A stretch of DNA of 42,006 nucleotides from Clostridia bacterium. GTDB taxonomy: Bacteria; Bacillota_A; Clostridia; Christensenellales; Aristaeellaceae. Position numbers and translations under genes: made by a program. Shown here piece by piece: positions 1-9,160 of this stretch. The notes under the pieces are model-generated. The model was not told the origin of the DNA and did not search any database. It saw only the letters and a program-made list of their open reading frames with translations. The stretch lies in contig JAFUDW010000136.1 of assembly GCA_017464225.1 (NCBI GenBank), forward strand, positions 1 through 42,006. Direction: 5' to 3'. The first letter of the stretch is position 1; each line of letters starts with the position of its first letter.

Positions 1-252
1 AATGCCGCCCATTTTTACATAGCTGTTTTCCACCACAGTGCCTTCGGCGGTGATCACCGATTCCACAGTGAGCTGGTCCACAATAGCGGCCCCCTCGGGA
101 TACTTTTCCTTTTCCACGGTCAGCTGGATGCGGCCGGTATAATCCCGCAGCACCAGGAAAGCCATGGTGCGCTTATTGCGGATGTTCTCCACAAAGCCCT
201 GGATCTTGTTGACTTCGCCAATTTTCAGGTTGGCAATCAGACTTCTCTCCAT
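1..252 (-). CDS. aspS: Aspartyl-tRNA synthetase, N-terminal part (cut by window edge)
   Basis: Only the first 84 codons are inside the window; the gene runs off the left edge. The visible part is an anticodon-binding OB fold with the LRDYTGRIQLTVEK strand pattern shared by class IIb (Asp/Asn/Lys) synthetases. It lacks the RRDHGG signature of ordinary bacterial AspRS, so it looks like the archaeal-type, often non-discriminating, AspRS found in many Clostridia; that subtype is inference. The start at 252 follows an AAGGATGAGA ribosome binding site and lies 15 bp after the hisS stop, so the two are co-transcribed from the T-box-controlled promoter upstream of hisS. An AsnRS cannot be excluded from this fragment, but the hisS–aspS order is common in Firmicutes. 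Confidence 0.75.
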   Translation of the reverse strand, partial: MERSLIANLKIGEVNKIQGFVENIRNKRTMAFLVLRDYTGRIQLTVEKEKYPEGAAIVDQLTVESVITAEGTVVENSYVKMGGI

Positions 253-267
253 TGTAATCTCATCCTT

Positions 268-1530
268 TCAAAGCAAGGCGGCAATTTCTTGCGCCGCGTT
301 TTCCATTGGAATCTCTTTTTCCTCGCGGGTTGCCAGGTTGCGCAGCTTGACCGTACCGCGCTCATATTCCTCGCCGCCCACCAGTGCAATATACTTTGCG
401 CCGATCTTATCAGCATATTTGAACTGCGCCTTTAAGCTTCGGCCGGTAAGATCGCTGTCGGCCTTCACGTTCAGCGCACGCAGTTCCTGGGTAAAAGCAA
501 AGGCGGGAATCTTCATATCGGCCCCCAGGTTGGCCACATACACATCGGTGACACTGGGCGCGGGCGGCAGCAGTCCCTGGTTTTTAAGCTCTATCAGAAT
601 GCGCTCAGCGCCAATGCCAAAGCCCGCGGCGTGGGTGGCCGGTCCGCCCAGCTGCTCCACCAGGCCGTCATAGCGGCCGCCGCCGCACAAAGCCAGTCCC
701 TCGCGGCCGGACTGCATGATGATTTCAAACACTGTTTTGGTGTAATAATCCAGGCCTCCCACGATGCGGGAATCCACCTGGAAGGGGATCTTTTGGGCGG
801 TCAGCAGAGCCTGCAGCTGGTTAAAATGTTCGCGGCACTCATCGCACAGGCAGTCCAGAATCACGGGGGCATCCTTCACGATGGCCTTGCACTTTTCTTC
901 CTTGCAGTCCAGGATGCGCAGGGGGTTCTTTTCAAACCGCTCCTGGCAGGTGGAGCACATGCAATGGATATTATCCCCCAGGTACTGCTTCAGCGCCGCG
1001 TGATATTTGGGACGGCAGTTGGGGCAGCCGATGGAATTGATATGCACGCTCAGGTTCTTAAGGCCCAGAGAGGTAAGCATGCCCATCAGCGTGGAAATCA
1101 GCTCGGCCTCCACCGTGGGCTCCTTGCCGCCAAAGCACTCCATGCCAAACTGGTGATGCTCACGCAGGCGGCCGCTCTGGGGATTTTCATAGCGGAAGAT
1201 GGGCGCATTGAGATAATATACCTTACAGGGCAAAGTTTCGGCAAACAGATGGTTTTCAATGAAGGACCGCACCGCGCCCGCCGTGCCCTCGGGCTTCAGC
1301 GTGATGCTGCGGTCGCCCTTATCCTTGAAGGTGTACATTTCCTTCTGCACAATATCGGTGGTATCACCCACGCCGCGCAGGAACAATTCGGTATGTTCAA
1401 ACACCGGGGTACGGATCTCCCGATAACCGGCCTTGGCCGCCGCCTCCCGCTCCTTCTGCTCAATCCATTGCCACATGTAGGCATCCTGGGGCAGCATATC
1501 GCGCGTGCCCTTTGGCGCTTGTGTCAGCAT
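268..1530 (-). CDS. hisS: Histidyl-tRNA synthetase
   Basis: Charges tRNA-His with histidine in the cytoplasm. The 420-residue product has the class II motifs of HisRS: KGTRDMLP at 7-14, motif 2 FRYENPQSGRLREHHQFG at 112-129, the histidine loop RIVGGLDYYT at 255-264 and GGGRYDGL at 283-290. A cysteine-rich stretch (C169, C172, C190, C192, C195, C209, C214) lies in the insertion domain and resembles the metal-binding knuckles seen in some clostridial HisRS. The ATG at 1530 is chosen because AGGAGGG precedes it; an upstream in-frame start would put the T-box terminator inside the gene. First gene of the hisS–aspS operon. Confidence 0.96.
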   Translation of the reverse strand: MLTQAPKGTRDMLPQDAYMWQWIEQKEREAAAKAGYREIRTPVFEHTELFLRGVGDTTDIVQKEMYTFKDKGDRSITLKPEGTAGAVRSFIENHLFAETLPCKVYYLNAPIFRYENPQSGRLREHHQFGMECFGGKEPTVEAELISTLMGMLTSLGLKNLSVHINSIGCPNCRPKYHAALKQYLGDNIHCMCSTCQERFEKNPLRILDCKEEKCKAIVKDAPVILDCLCDECREHFNQLQALLTAQKIPFQVDSRIVGGLDYYTKTVFEIIMQSGREGLALCGGGRYDGLVEQLGGPATHAAGFGIGAERILIELKNQGLLPPAPSVTDVYVANLGADMKIPAFAFTQELRALNVKADSDLTGRSLKAQFKYADKIGAKYIALVGGEEYERGTVKLRNLATREEKEIPMENAAQEIAALL

Positions 1531-1553
1531 GTAATCCCTCCTGATAAATAAAT

Positions 1554-1575
1554 GTCCCATGCGTATGCATGGGAC
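1554..1575 (-). terminator. T-box attenuator terminator
   Basis: A perfect 9-bp stem (GTCCCATGC/GCATGGGAC) with an ATAC loop is followed in the minus direction by ATTTATTTAT, then the hisS ribosome binding site. Its 5' arm directly follows the T-box core, so it competes with the antiterminator. Confidence 0.85.
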
Positions 1576-1692
1576 GAAATTGCTTTCGCGGTGCCACCCA
1601 GCTTGCACGTTTGCCGTGCCGCTTTGCTCCTTACCGCGGAAAACGCCCGCCTTGCGGCAGGAAGCTCAGGGGTGTCAGTCCCGTCATTGCCG
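1554..1692 (-). promoter_or_regulatory. T-box leader of hisS–aspS with overlapping GAC/CAC specifier
   Basis: The minus-strand leader holds the T-box core GGGTGGCACCGCG at 1599-1587, followed by the terminator hairpin at 1575-1554, as expected for tRNA-sensing transcription attenuation. From the predicted start near 1692 to the core is only about 95 nt, short for a T-box, so Stem I is compact. The best specifier candidate is GACAC at 1676-1672, just after a TGACGGGA element typical of the base of Stem I; GAC reads Asp and CAC reads His. The antiterminator bulge is UGGC, whose last base pairs with discriminator G73 (Asp, Asn), whereas tRNA-His has C73. The T-box call is firm; the specifier is inference. 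Confidence 0.88.
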
Positions 1693-1698
1693 GAAAGT

Positions 1699-1728
1699 AT
1701 TATATACTGGATAAACAGATTTTGTCAA
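1699..1728 (-). promoter_or_regulatory. hisS–aspS promoter
   Basis: TTGACA at 1728-1723 and TATAAT at 1704-1699, spacer 18 bp. It places the RNA start near 1692, at the 5' end of the T-box leader. Confidence 0.8.
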
Positions 1729-1772
1729 GGCGGGACTTCGGCAAACTGGAATTTGACGGGGGAGGGAAACGA

Positions 1773-1793
1773 TAGGGGCCTGTGCGGCCCCTA
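1773..1793 (-). terminator. Hairpin after uxuB, probable terminator
   Basis: Eight-bp stem TAGGGGCC/GGCCCCTA with a 5-nt loop, 26 bp beyond the uxuB stop. The following U-tract (TCGTTTCCC) is weak, so termination efficiency is uncertain. Confidence 0.5.
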
Positions 1794-1818
1794 AGACCCC
1801 GCGGCAGGAGTTTTCATC

Positions 1819-3408
1819 TCACTGGGCCAAATGCCTGTGCAGCGTCTCCCGTACCGCGCCGGGGCCTGCCAGCATTTCGGCAAAGAAGGCCTTCACCCTG
1901 CCGTCCAGCCCAGCCTCGGCCAGGCTGACGCCAAAGAGATCGGCGCGGGCAAGCAGGGGATCCAGCCTGCCTTGGGCGCTGAGAGCATCGCCCAGGCTGA
2001 TGCCGGAGAGCGCCTGCTGCAGCTCTGGCAGCAGCGGATCGGGGCTGACCTCCATGGGATCGCCCTTATCATCCACGCCCAGCAAATAGCGCAGCCAGGC
2101 AGCCATGGCCAGCGGAATGGCCTTTAAAGAGGAAGCGTCCCGGGCAGGATCGGCCAGATAGCACTTGACGGTTTCGCCAAAGCGGATGGGGATCTTCTGA
2201 CTGGTATCGCAGGCAATGCGCTGGGGCGTATCGGGCATGAAGGGGTTGGGCAGTCGTACGTTCACCACGGTATCAATGAACTCGCGGGGCTTGATCACGC
2301 CGGGATCGGTAACCACGGGCAGGCCTTCGGTATAGCCAATCCTTTTGATCAGGGCCACCAGGTCGGCATCCTTCATTTCGTCCGAAATGCGGGTATAGCC
2401 CAGCAGGCAGCCGGTAACGGCCAAGGCAGTATGCAAGGGGTTTAAGCAAGTGCACACCTTCATACGTTCCACTTTATTGACGGTATCCCGGTCTGTAAAA
2501 ATGAATCCCGCCTTTTCCAGGGCTGGCCGGCCATTGGGAAAATCATCCTCAATGACCAGGTATTCGCTCTCCTCGGCGTTGACAAAGGGCGCGATATAGG
2601 TATGGCGGGCGGTCACCACGGGCTCCAGTCCGGTCAACCCATCCTGGCGCAGCATTTGCTCCACGGAAGCATCGGGCCGGGGCGTAATCTTATCGATCAT
2701 GGTCCACGGGAATGACACCTTTCCGCTGTTCACATAGGCCAGGAAACCGGTATCCTGCCACCCCTGGGCAAAGGCAAGAACGGCTGCTTTCAGCTTATCG
2801 CCATTGTGGGAGCAGTTATCCATGCTTACCATAGCGATGGGGGCGCCGCCCGCCTGATACCGGGCATAGAGCAGGCTGGTCACCTTGCCGATGTAGCTTT
2901 CAGGCTTCTCCGGACCGTTGGCGAAATCGGCCTCCACAGCCGGCGTGACGGCATAGCCCTTTTCGGTGATGGTAAAGGAGGCCATCTGCAGGGACGGATT
3001 GCTAAAAATTTCCTTCAATCGGCCGTACTCTTCCGCATTGTCCCGGTCCAGGATGCAGCTTTCGGCAATGCTTCCAATCACGGTCTTTTCCACACTGCCG
3101 TCGGCCTTCAGCGTCACCAGCAGGGTATAATTATCGTTATTGCGGTAGCCTTTTTCCACAATTTCATAATCAAAGCCTTCCACGGCAATGATGCCGGTAT
3201 CTATCTCCCCCGCGTTCAGCAGCCGCTGCACGGCATTGCACTGGAAAGCACGGAAAATATTGCCCGCGCCAAAATGAATCCAGGCAGGGGCCCTGCGGGT
3301 TTTTTCAATCACAGCAGCCCGGTCATAGGCAGGCAAGGCGTACCCCTTGCTTTCCCATTCGCCGCGGTTTTGCAATCCTTTTTCGTTCAGTGCAAGCATA
3401 TATATCAC
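1819..3408 (-). CDS. uxuB: Fructuronate reductase (mannitol dehydrogenase family)
   Basis: Interconverts D-fructuronate and D-mannonate with NAD(H), the step before UxuA in glucuronate catabolism. About 529 residues, slightly longer than E. coli UxuB. Family marks visible are the Rossmann segment [12 protein letters not shown] near residue 44, the [13 protein letters not shown] block, and the catalytic-site pattern [15 protein letters not shown]. The start is ambiguous: the GTG at 3408 overlaps the uxuA stop (GTGA) and has GGGGA very close, while the ATG at 3399 has a longer spacing. Translational coupling to uxuA is likely either way. Tagaturonate reductase (UxaB) or mannitol dehydrogenase are alternatives on sequence alone; the uxuA neighbour decides for UxuB. 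Confidence 0.88.
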   Translation of the reverse strand: MIYMLALNEKGLQNRGEWESKGYALPAYDRAAVIEKTRRAPAWIHFGAGNIFRAFQCNAVQRLLNAGEIDTGIIAVEGFDYEIVEKGYRNNDNYTLLVTLKADGSVEKTVIGSIAESCILDRDNAEEYGRLKEIFSNPSLQMASFTITEKGYAVTPAVEADFANGPEKPESYIGKVTSLLYARYQAGGAPIAMVSMDNCSHNGDKLKAAVLAFAQGWQDTGFLAYVNSGKVSFPWTMIDKITPRPDASVEQMLRQDGLTGLEPVVTARHTYIAPFVNAEESEYLVIEDDFPNGRPALEKAGFIFTDRDTVNKVERMKVCTCLNPLHTALAVTGCLLGYTRISDEMKDADLVALIKRIGYTEGLPVVTDPGVIKPREFIDTVVNVRLPNPFMPDTPQRIACDTSQKIPIRFGETVKCYLADPARDASSLKAIPLAMAAWLRYLLGVDDKGDPMEVSPDPLLPELQQALSGISLGDALSAQGRLDPLLARADLFGVSLAEAGLDGRVKAFFAEMLAGPGAVRETLHRHLAQ

Positions 3409-4478
3409 TTTTCCCCTTTTTCAATGGCTTCCCAAAGGCCGTTCAGGTACGCAGCGCCCAGGGCGCGGTCATACAGGCCATAGCCCGGACGACCCTGCTC
3501 GTCCCAGATCATGCGCCCATGATCGGGCCGGATATAGGTATCGGGACAGGTATCATGAATGGCCTTCATGATCTCGTACAGATCCAGATCGCCCGTGCAG
3601 CTCAGGTGCGCCGCCTCCCGGAAATGATGGTAGCCCAGGTACTTGACATTGCGCACATGCATGGCGCCAATGCGGTTCATCTCGCCAAAGTGGCGGATGA
3701 TGGCCGGGATATCGTTGTCCGGATTGGAACCCAAGGAACCGGTGCACAGGCACAGAGTATTGGCCGGGCTGTCATGGAGCTTGACCATTTTGTCAAAATC
3801 CTCCTGGCTGTGGGTGATGCGGGGCAGGCCGAAAATGGGCCAGGCGGGATCGTCGGGATGGCAGGCCATCTTGACGCCCACCTCCTCGCACACCGGGATC
3901 ACCGCGTCCAGGAAATACTTGAAGTTCTTCCGCAGGTCGTCGGGCCCGATGTTTTCATACTGCTTGAGGGTGGTTTCCAGCAGGGCCAGACGCTCGGGCT
4001 CCCAGCCGGGCAGGGTGAAGCCCTGGCTGTCCTCGGCGGTCTTGCGCACGATCTCCAGCGGGCCCATCTCTCCCAGATCCTTTTCATCGAAGTACAGGCT
4101 GTTGCTGCCGTCCTCCGGGATCACCCGGGCCAGATCGGTGCGCAGCCAGTCGAACACCGGCATGAAGTTGTACACAATCACCTTCACGCCGTGCTTGGCC
4201 AGCATGCGGATGGTGGAGATGTAATTGGCAATGTATTCCTCGCGGCTGGGCAGGCCCATCTTGATGTCCTCGTGGACGTTGACGGACTCAATGACTTCGA
4301 TTTCCAGCCCGGCGTCGTTCACCTCTTTTTTGAGGGCGACAAATTCCTCTTCGGGCCAGTCCACGCCTGCGGGCTTGTCAAGCAATCCCATCAGGCCGGT
4401 CATGCCGGGGATCTGCTTGACGTATTTCAGGGGAATAGGATCGCTCTGGCTTCCATACCAGCGAAAGGTCATTTTCAT
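3405..4478 (-). CDS. uxuA: Mannonate dehydratase
   Basis: Dehydrates D-mannonate to 2-keto-3-deoxygluconate in the cytoplasm. The 357-residue product matches UxuA throughout: the MKMTFRWYG start, [29 protein letters not shown], the metal-site region [37 protein letters not shown] and IRPDHGR near the C-terminus. It is shorter than E. coli UxuA (394) because of a shorter middle insertion, as in other Firmicutes. AGGAGG precedes the ATG. It sits 61 bp after dctM and overlaps uxuB by 4 bp, so the transporter and both enzymes form one operon. No uxaC, kdgK or kdgA lies in the window. Confidence 0.95.
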   Translation of the reverse strand: MKMTFRWYGSQSDPIPLKYVKQIPGMTGLMGLLDKPAGVDWPEEEFVALKKEVNDAGLEIEVIESVNVHEDIKMGLPSREEYIANYISTIRMLAKHGVKVIVYNFMPVFDWLRTDLARVIPEDGSNSLYFDEKDLGEMGPLEIVRKTAEDSQGFTLPGWEPERLALLETTLKQYENIGPDDLRKNFKYFLDAVIPVCEEVGVKMACHPDDPAWPIFGLPRITHSQEDFDKMVKLHDSPANTLCLCTGSLGSNPDNDIPAIIRHFGEMNRIGAMHVRNVKYLGYHHFREAAHLSCTGDLDLYEIMKAIHDTCPDTYIRPDHGRMIWDEQGRPGYGLYDRALGAAYLNGLWEAIEKGEK

Positions 4479-4539
4479 TGGACATTCCTCCTTTATAGAA
4501 ACTGCGCGTACGCCGGACAGCGTACCCGCGCAGATACGA

Positions 4540-5841
4540 TTACACCAGCGCGCCGGTGAGGCGGGGCAGCCACAAGCTGATGGCCGGGATAAAGGAGATC
4601 AGCAGCAGCGCCACCAGCATGCACACGTAGAAGGGCAGCGTGGCCTTGACCACCTTTTCCATGGGCCGCTTGGCCACAGCCGAGCCGATGAACAGCACGG
4701 CGCCCACGGGCGGCGTCAGCAGGCCGATACCGCAGTTGAGCACCATCATGATGCCGAACTGGATGGGATGCAGGCCCACGCTCTGGGCCACGGGCAGCAG
4801 GATGGGTGTAGCGATCAGGATGATGGGCGCCATGTCCATGATCATGCCCAGCAGCAGAAGGATGAGGTTCAGCAGCAGGATCACCACAACAGGACTGCTG
4901 GAAATGCTGGTGATCAAATTGGCTGCCTTGGCAGGCACGTGCAGCAGCGTCAGGCAGTTGCCAAAGGCCGCGCTCATGGCGATCAGGATCAGCACGATGG
5001 CCAACGTTTCAATACAGCTTTCCAGGCTCTTCCATACGCCTTTCCAGTTGAGGCCCTTGTATACAAAGACCGATACCAGCAGCGAATAGATAACGGCGAT
5101 GGCGGCGGACTCAGTGGCGGTAAACACGCCTCCCACCACGCCGACCACCACGATCAGCACGGCGGCCAGCGCCCAGAAGGATGTCAATATCTGCTTGCCG
5201 AAGTTTTTCAGCGAAAAGCGCTCGCCCTTGGGATAGTTGCGCTTCACAGCCAGGATATAGGAACCCACCATCAGCGCGATGGCCAGGATCGCGCCGGGCA
5301 GATAACCGGCCATGAACAGGGCGCCCACCGATACGCCGCCGGCAGTGGTGGCGTAAATGACCATGTTATGGCTGGGCGGAACCAGCAGGCCCTCGCAGGA
5401 GGAGGTAATGGTCACGGCGGTGGAGAAATCGGCGTCGTAGCCCTCGTCCACCATCATGGGGATCAGGATGGAGCCCAGAGAGGCGGTATCGGCGGCGGCG
5501 GAGCCGGAAATGCCGCCGAAGAAGTAGGAAGCCACGATGTTCACCATGGCCAGGCCGCCGCGCATCCAGCCTACCAGCGAGTTGGCCAGCGCGATCAGCT
5601 TATCCGATATGCCACCCGTTCCCATGAGCACGCCCATGGTAATGAAGAAAGGAACGGCCATCAGCGAAAACGACCAAACGCCCTTCACCATCTGCTGCGG
5701 CAGAGACACCAGGTTCTGACCCATGGAGGCCATGCAGCATACCGTGGAAATACCCACGGCATAGGCGATGGGGAACCGAAGAATGATCATGATAAAGAAG
5801 CTGCCCAGCAGGATGATCGTGGATAAAGTTTCAGCACTCAT
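4540..5841 (-). CDS. dctM: TRAP transporter large permease (DctM family)
   Basis: The 12-helix-type membrane subunit of a tripartite ATP-independent periplasmic (TRAP) transporter, which uses an ion gradient to import organic acids delivered by the binding protein. 433 residues, the usual length, with many hydrophobic segments and the family stretches [45 protein letters not shown] and [27 protein letters not shown] lies at the end of dctQ, and the ATG is two bases after the dctQ stop, so the two are translationally coupled. The following uxuA and uxuB suggest a hexuronate substrate; that is inference from context. Confidence 0.94.
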   Translation of the reverse strand: MSAETLSTIILLGSFFIMIILRFPIAYAVGISTVCCMASMGQNLVSLPQQMVKGVWSFSLMAVPFFITMGVLMGTGGISDKLIALANSLVGWMRGGLAMVNIVASYFFGGISGSAAADTASLGSILIPMMVDEGYDADFSTAVTITSSCEGLLVPPSHNMVIYATTAGGVSVGALFMAGYLPGAILAIALMVGSYILAVKRNYPKGERFSLKNFGKQILTSFWALAAVLIVVVGVVGGVFTATESAAIAVIYSLLVSVFVYKGLNWKGVWKSLESCIETLAIVLILIAMSAAFGNCLTLLHVPAKAANLITSISSSPVVVILLLNLILLLLGMIMDMAPIILIATPILLPVAQSVGLHPIQFGIMMVLNCGIGLLTPPVGAVLFIGSAVAKRPMEKVVKATLPFYVCMLVALLLISFIPAISLWLPRLTGALV

Positions 5842-5843
5842 GC

Positions 5844-6380
5844 TCAGGCCGCCTCCTTGCTTTCATCTTTTACAAAGAACTCTTCGATATGCTGGAACAC
5901 CTGCTCCAGCTCAAAGATGATCATTCCCACGCCCGCAACCGGGATGGGCAGATACTGCCAGAATTTACTCAGCGTGGGGATCGAGGCATATTTGCCGCGG
6001 ATACTCAGCGGGGAATTGCAGAACTTGATCCCGTAAACCACCAGCACCACGCCCAGCGCCAGCACAGCGACATCGGCCAGCACGTCGGAGCACAGCAGCA
6101 CCTTTCTGGGAAGATATTTATCAAAAGCGGTCATACGGATATGGGCGCGCTTACGGATGGCCAGGGTGGCGGAAAGCACAGCCATGTATACCATCAGCGT
6201 CAGCACGATTTCTTCGCTCCAGTGCGGGTCGGTGATAAACGGGATATAGCGGCCGGCTACAGCCCAGGAGGTGATCAGGATATCCCCGATCAGCAGCAGC
6301 TTGCAGATGAACATGATGATTTTATATGTCCAATCGTACAGCGGCTTTATTTTATTGATTGCCTTGAAAAAAGCAGGCAT
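5844..6380 (-). CDS. dctQ: TRAP transporter small permease (DctQ family)
   Basis: The small four-helix membrane subunit that pairs with DctM. 178 residues, with hydrophobic segments near 22-42, 60-80, 100-125 and 140-160 and the family pattern W(S)EEIVLTLMVYMAVLSATLAIRKRAHI. A purine-rich AGGAAAGGGG lies upstream of the ATG. A hairpin separates it from dctP, which normally allows more binding protein than permease. Without a working dctP the permease would lack its delivery protein. Confidence 0.9.
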   Translation of the reverse strand: MPAFFKAINKIKPLYDWTYKIIMFICKLLLIGDILITSWAVAGRYIPFITDPHWSEEIVLTLMVYMAVLSATLAIRKRAHIRMTAFDKYLPRKVLLCSDVLADVAVLALGVVLVVYGIKFCNSPLSIRGKYASIPTLSKFWQYLPIPVAGVGMIIFELEQVFQHIEEFFVKDESKEAA

Positions 6381-6411
6381 GCAATTTGCCCCTTTCCTGT
6401 TGTAGGTAAAA

Positions 6412-6435
6412 GGCGCAGGGGACTTCCCCTGCGCC
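6412..6435 (-). promoter_or_regulatory. Intercistronic hairpin between dctP and dctQ
   Basis: Perfect 10-bp inverted repeat (GGCGCAGGGG/CCCCTGCGCC) with a 4-nt loop, followed on the minus strand by TTTTACC. It probably acts as a partial terminator or an RNA 3'-end stabiliser that keeps dctP mRNA above dctQM. Confidence 0.7.
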
Positions 6436-6471
6436 CCTATTAGGCTTTATTCAGTTTATGGTGACAAGCGC

Positions 6472-7461
6472 TTACTGCATGTCCAGGATCTGCTGATACA
6501 GATCGGCCAGCTTGGCGGTGTTTTCCTGGATGGTGGGCTGGCAGGCTTCAACCCAGGGAGCCTTGTCTTCCACAGGGATCACGGTGGCGCCGTCGGCAGC
6601 CAGCAGTTCAAAGGTCTGGGCCTCGATCTCGGCTACCTTCTCACGGCACACCTGGGAAGCGTAAGCGGCAGCTTCCATGATGTAGCCCTGCTGTTCCTCG
6701 CTCAGCTTGGCCCAGGCAGCATCGGTGATGATGATCTGCAGAGCGCCCAGGGTATGGCCGTCCAGCAGCAGATAGGGAGCCACTTCCTGGAAAGCGTTGG
6801 AACGATAGTTAGCGGTGGGCTGCTCAGCGCCGTCCACAACGCCGGTATTCAGAGCGCTGTACAGCTCGGTGAAGGCCACGGTGGTGGCGGAAGCGCCCAG
6901 GTTGGAGACCATGCCGGTCATAATGGGGTCAGAGGAGACGCGGATCTTGAGGCCCTTGAGATCCTCAATGCCCTACACTTCGTTCTTGAAGAAGAAATGA
7001 CGGAAGCCTTCCTCGCCGTAGCATAGGCCGCGCAGAGGCAGACCCAGCTCCTGGGGCTCCAGCAGGAATTCCTGCGCCAGATCGCTGGCGGCGAAATTCC
7101 AGAAGTGCTCTTCGTTCACGAAGGTGTAGGGGATGGACAGCAGGCTGGCCTTATCGCAGCCATACTGGGTCAGGGCGAAAGCAGAGATGCGGCTGATATC
7201 AGTGATATTGCCATAGCCCAGCAGGTTGTCCAGAATCTGATCCTCAGAGCCCAGCACGCCGCCGGCCTGGATATCGATCAGAACGGAGCCGCCGGACAGT
7301 TCCTCAGCCTTTTCCTTGAAGGCCAGGGCCATAGCGCCAACGATGGTGCCGTCCAGAGGGTTGACTTCAGCGTAGGTCAGGGTGACGGGTTCATCGGCCA
7401 GCGCGGCAGCGCAGCTCAGAACCATGATCAGCGCGAGGATGGAAGCAAACAGTTTCTTCAT
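6472..7461 (-). pseudogene. dctP: TRAP transporter substrate-binding protein, interrupted by an in-frame TAG
   Basis: Encodes the extracellular solute receptor of the TRAP system, first gene of the operon, with AGGAGGT before the ATG at 7461. The signal peptide ends in SCAAALA. Codon 163 is TAG (6975-6973), between KNEV and GIEDLKGLKIRV, just before the conserved arginine that binds the substrate carboxylate. The same frame continues without further damage to the TAA at 6472 and contains the family motif FTELYSALNTGVVDGAEQP. Reading through the TAG gives a normal 329-residue receptor. One base change (for example AAG to TAG or CAG to TAG) explains it. It is either a very recent nonsense mutation, a sequencing or assembly error, or, much less likely, readthrough. 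Confidence 0.85.
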
Positions 7462-7485
7462 GGGATACCTCCTGTTTTATTTTGC

Positions 7486-7508
7486 GGACGGCATTTGGGC
7501 CGCCGTCC
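7486..7508 (-). promoter_or_regulatory. Leader hairpin upstream of dctP
   Basis: Seven-bp stem GGACGGC/GCCGTCC with a 9-nt loop in the 5' untranslated region, between the promoter and the dctP ribosome binding site. No U-tract follows, so it is not a plain terminator; it may stabilise the mRNA. Confidence 0.4.
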
Positions 7509-7523
7509 CTGTCTGTTAAGAAG

Positions 7524-7552
7524 ATTATAGCATGAAATATGGAAAAAGGCAA
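7524..7552 (-). promoter_or_regulatory. Promoter of the dctPQM–uxuAB operon
   Basis: TTGCCT (7552-7547) and a perfect TATAAT (7529-7524), spacer 17 bp. The weak -35 fits a promoter needing an activator; the divergent AraC-family gene is the natural candidate. Confidence 0.7.
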
Positions 7553-7665
7553 ATGACTTTCGCGCATTTTGGGATCATGCCTCTCCTCCTTCAGGCAAAA
7601 TCTTCTTTTGTGTATATTCAATCATATTTAAAGCGCAAAGTACAGGGATTATGCAGACAAGAACA

Positions 7666-7694
7666 TTGCAAAAAACATCATAATTGTATATAAT
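7666..7694 (+). promoter_or_regulatory. Promoter of the araC–kdgF unit
   Basis: TTGCAA (7666-7671) and TATAAT (7689-7694), spacer 17 bp, 30 bp before the AraC-family start codon. Divergent from the TRAP operon promoter, about 115 bp away. Confidence 0.72.
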
Positions 7695-7723
7695 GGGGGT
7701 ATAAATTCCACAGGAGGAGGATC

Positions 7724-8617
7724 ATGAGCCCGGGATACCTGACAGACTTCAACCAGCGCCAGGAGATGCTGCGAAACGATTTTGAGATCTTTCACTATTT
7801 TGATTCGGCCTCCTGCGACGTGGCGCTGCACAGCCACCCCTTCTATGAAATATACTGTCTGCTGGACGGACGCATGGATTACATTGTGAGCGGCAGAAGC
7901 TATACGCTGCTTCCCGGTACGCTGCTGCTCATCGCGCCCGGGGAAATGCACAGGCCCGATATCCGCGCGAAGGATCAGACCTTCGATCGCGTGGTGTTCT
8001 GGATGAGCGAGCAATTTGTCCATTCGCTTTCCACCGAATTGCCCCGACTGGTGCAGACCATTTCCGGCGCCGCGCGCAGCTGGAATCTGCTGTCTCCCGA
8101 TCCGTCCACATATCAGGTGCTGCGCGGGCTTTTGTTTTCGCTGCTGTATGAAAAGGAATTATCCGATGCCAACAGCATGTTCATGAGCCGCCTGATCGTG
8201 ACCCAGCTGCTTGTGCACCTGAGCCGCTTTCTCTCCAAATCCCCCATGGCGGCGCCCGCGAAGCAGGAAATACGCTATACGGCCACCATGAAGATCTATG
8301 ATTTTATCAACGCGCATTTCAGGGAGGAGATCGGCGTGGCGGCTCTGGCCGAACGGTTCTATATGGATAAAAATACGCTGAACCGCCAATTCAAGCATTA
8401 TGTTGGGCTGACGCCCGGCGAATACATCCGGCGCAGACGGCTTGAAAACGCGCACACGCTGATCAGCCGGGGCATTGGGGCGCAGACCGCCGGCTACCAG
8501 AGCGGATTTGGCGATTACAGCGCCTTTTATCGGGCGTTCCGTCAGGAATACGGCATATCCCCCAGCACGCTGGCCGCCCGGTATAAGGAAACAAAGGAGG
8601 ATGCCCATGGCGAATGA
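7724..8617 (+). CDS. AraC family transcriptional regulator
   Basis: A 297-residue regulator with an N-terminal cupin sensor domain (HSHPFYEIYCLLDGRMDYIV near residue 36, then LLPGTLLLIAPGEMHRPD) and a C-terminal double helix-turn-helix of the AraC type from about residue 188 (IGVAALAERFYMDKNTLNRQF and GFGDYSAFYRAFRQEYGISP). AGGAGGAGG lies just upstream of the ATG. It is divergent from the TRAP–uxu operon and co-transcribed with kdgF, so it probably activates both units in response to a uronate or breakdown product. That role is inference; no operator could be fixed by eye. Confidence 0.9.
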   Translation: MSPGYLTDFNQRQEMLRNDFEIFHYFDSASCDVALHSHPFYEIYCLLDGRMDYIVSGRSYTLLPGTLLLIAPGEMHRPDIRAKDQTFDRVVFWMSEQFVHSLSTELPRLVQTISGAARSWNLLSPDPSTYQVLRGLLFSLLYEKELSDANSMFMSRLIVTQLLVHLSRFLSKSPMAAPAKQEIRYTATMKIYDFINAHFREEIGVAALAERFYMDKNTLNRQFKHYVGLTPGEYIRRRRLENAHTLISRGIGAQTAGYQSGFGDYSAFYRAFRQEYGISPSTLAARYKETKEDAHGE

Positions 8618-9143
8618 AAAAGATATCACCGTTCCGGTTTCTCTGGATGAGAAAACCTTCAAACGATTTGCGCGCTTCGATATGCTGGCGCTGCGCAAGC
8701 GATGGATCCGTCCGGCGCTGTTCATGCTGCTGCTGATGGCCTTCGCCATTGCGGCGCTATTGACCCGCAAGCCGCAGTCCGGCATGATCGCCGCCGTGCT
8801 GCTGGCGGTGGGCCTCGCCTTGCCGCTGGTATACATCGGCACCTTCTTATCCCAGGTCAACCTGCAGGCAGAAAAGCAAAAACTTGGCAAAGGCCGCCGG
8901 GTCTACACCGTTATGCTGACCCGCGGCGGCATTACCGTGACCAACGATCAAAAAAAGGAAGAAGCACTGAACGTAGCGTGGCAGGATGCGAAATTCGCCT
9001 ACCGCCGAAAAGATTGCATTTATCTGTATGTAAGCGCTGCCCGAGCCTTCCTGCTGCCGGAAGGTCAGGCGAACGCGCCCCAGGACGACGTTTGGAAATA
9101 CCTGCTCCGCCATATGGGCGATCAAAAATGCAAGAAAATATAA
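8607..9143 (+). CDS. Small membrane protein, YcxB-like (unknown role)
   Basis: 178 residues with two adjacent membrane segments (about 35-52 and 59-82) followed by a soluble C-terminal half with a PH-like YcxB layout: YTVMLTRGGITVTN, ALNVAWQDAKFAYRRKDCIYLYVS and RAFLLPEG. The ATG at 8607 has AGGAGG six bases upstream and lies inside the end of the AraC-family gene, so the two overlap by 11 bp. Proteins of this fold are widespread in Firmicutes and have no assigned reaction. Its place between a regulator and kdgF gives no clear role. Confidence 0.75.
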   Translation: MANEKDITVPVSLDEKTFKRFARFDMLALRKRWIRPALFMLLLMAFAIAALLTRKPQSGMIAAVLLAVGLALPLVYIGTFLSQVNLQAEKQKLGKGRRVYTVMLTRGGITVTNDQKKEEALNVAWQDAKFAYRRKDCIYLYVSAARAFLLPEGQANAPQDDVWKYLLRHMGDQKCKKI

Positions 9144-9160
9144 TACGAGGAGGCATATGT

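Noticed and set aside
4225..5826. A 533-codon plus-strand open frame opposite dctM
   Set aside because: Extremely His/Gln/Asp-rich translation, the expected complement of a hydrophobic membrane protein gene.
6472..6921. A separate short gene starting at the ATG at 6921
   Set aside because: It is only the C-terminal half of the TRAP receptor, without signal peptide or ribosome binding site.
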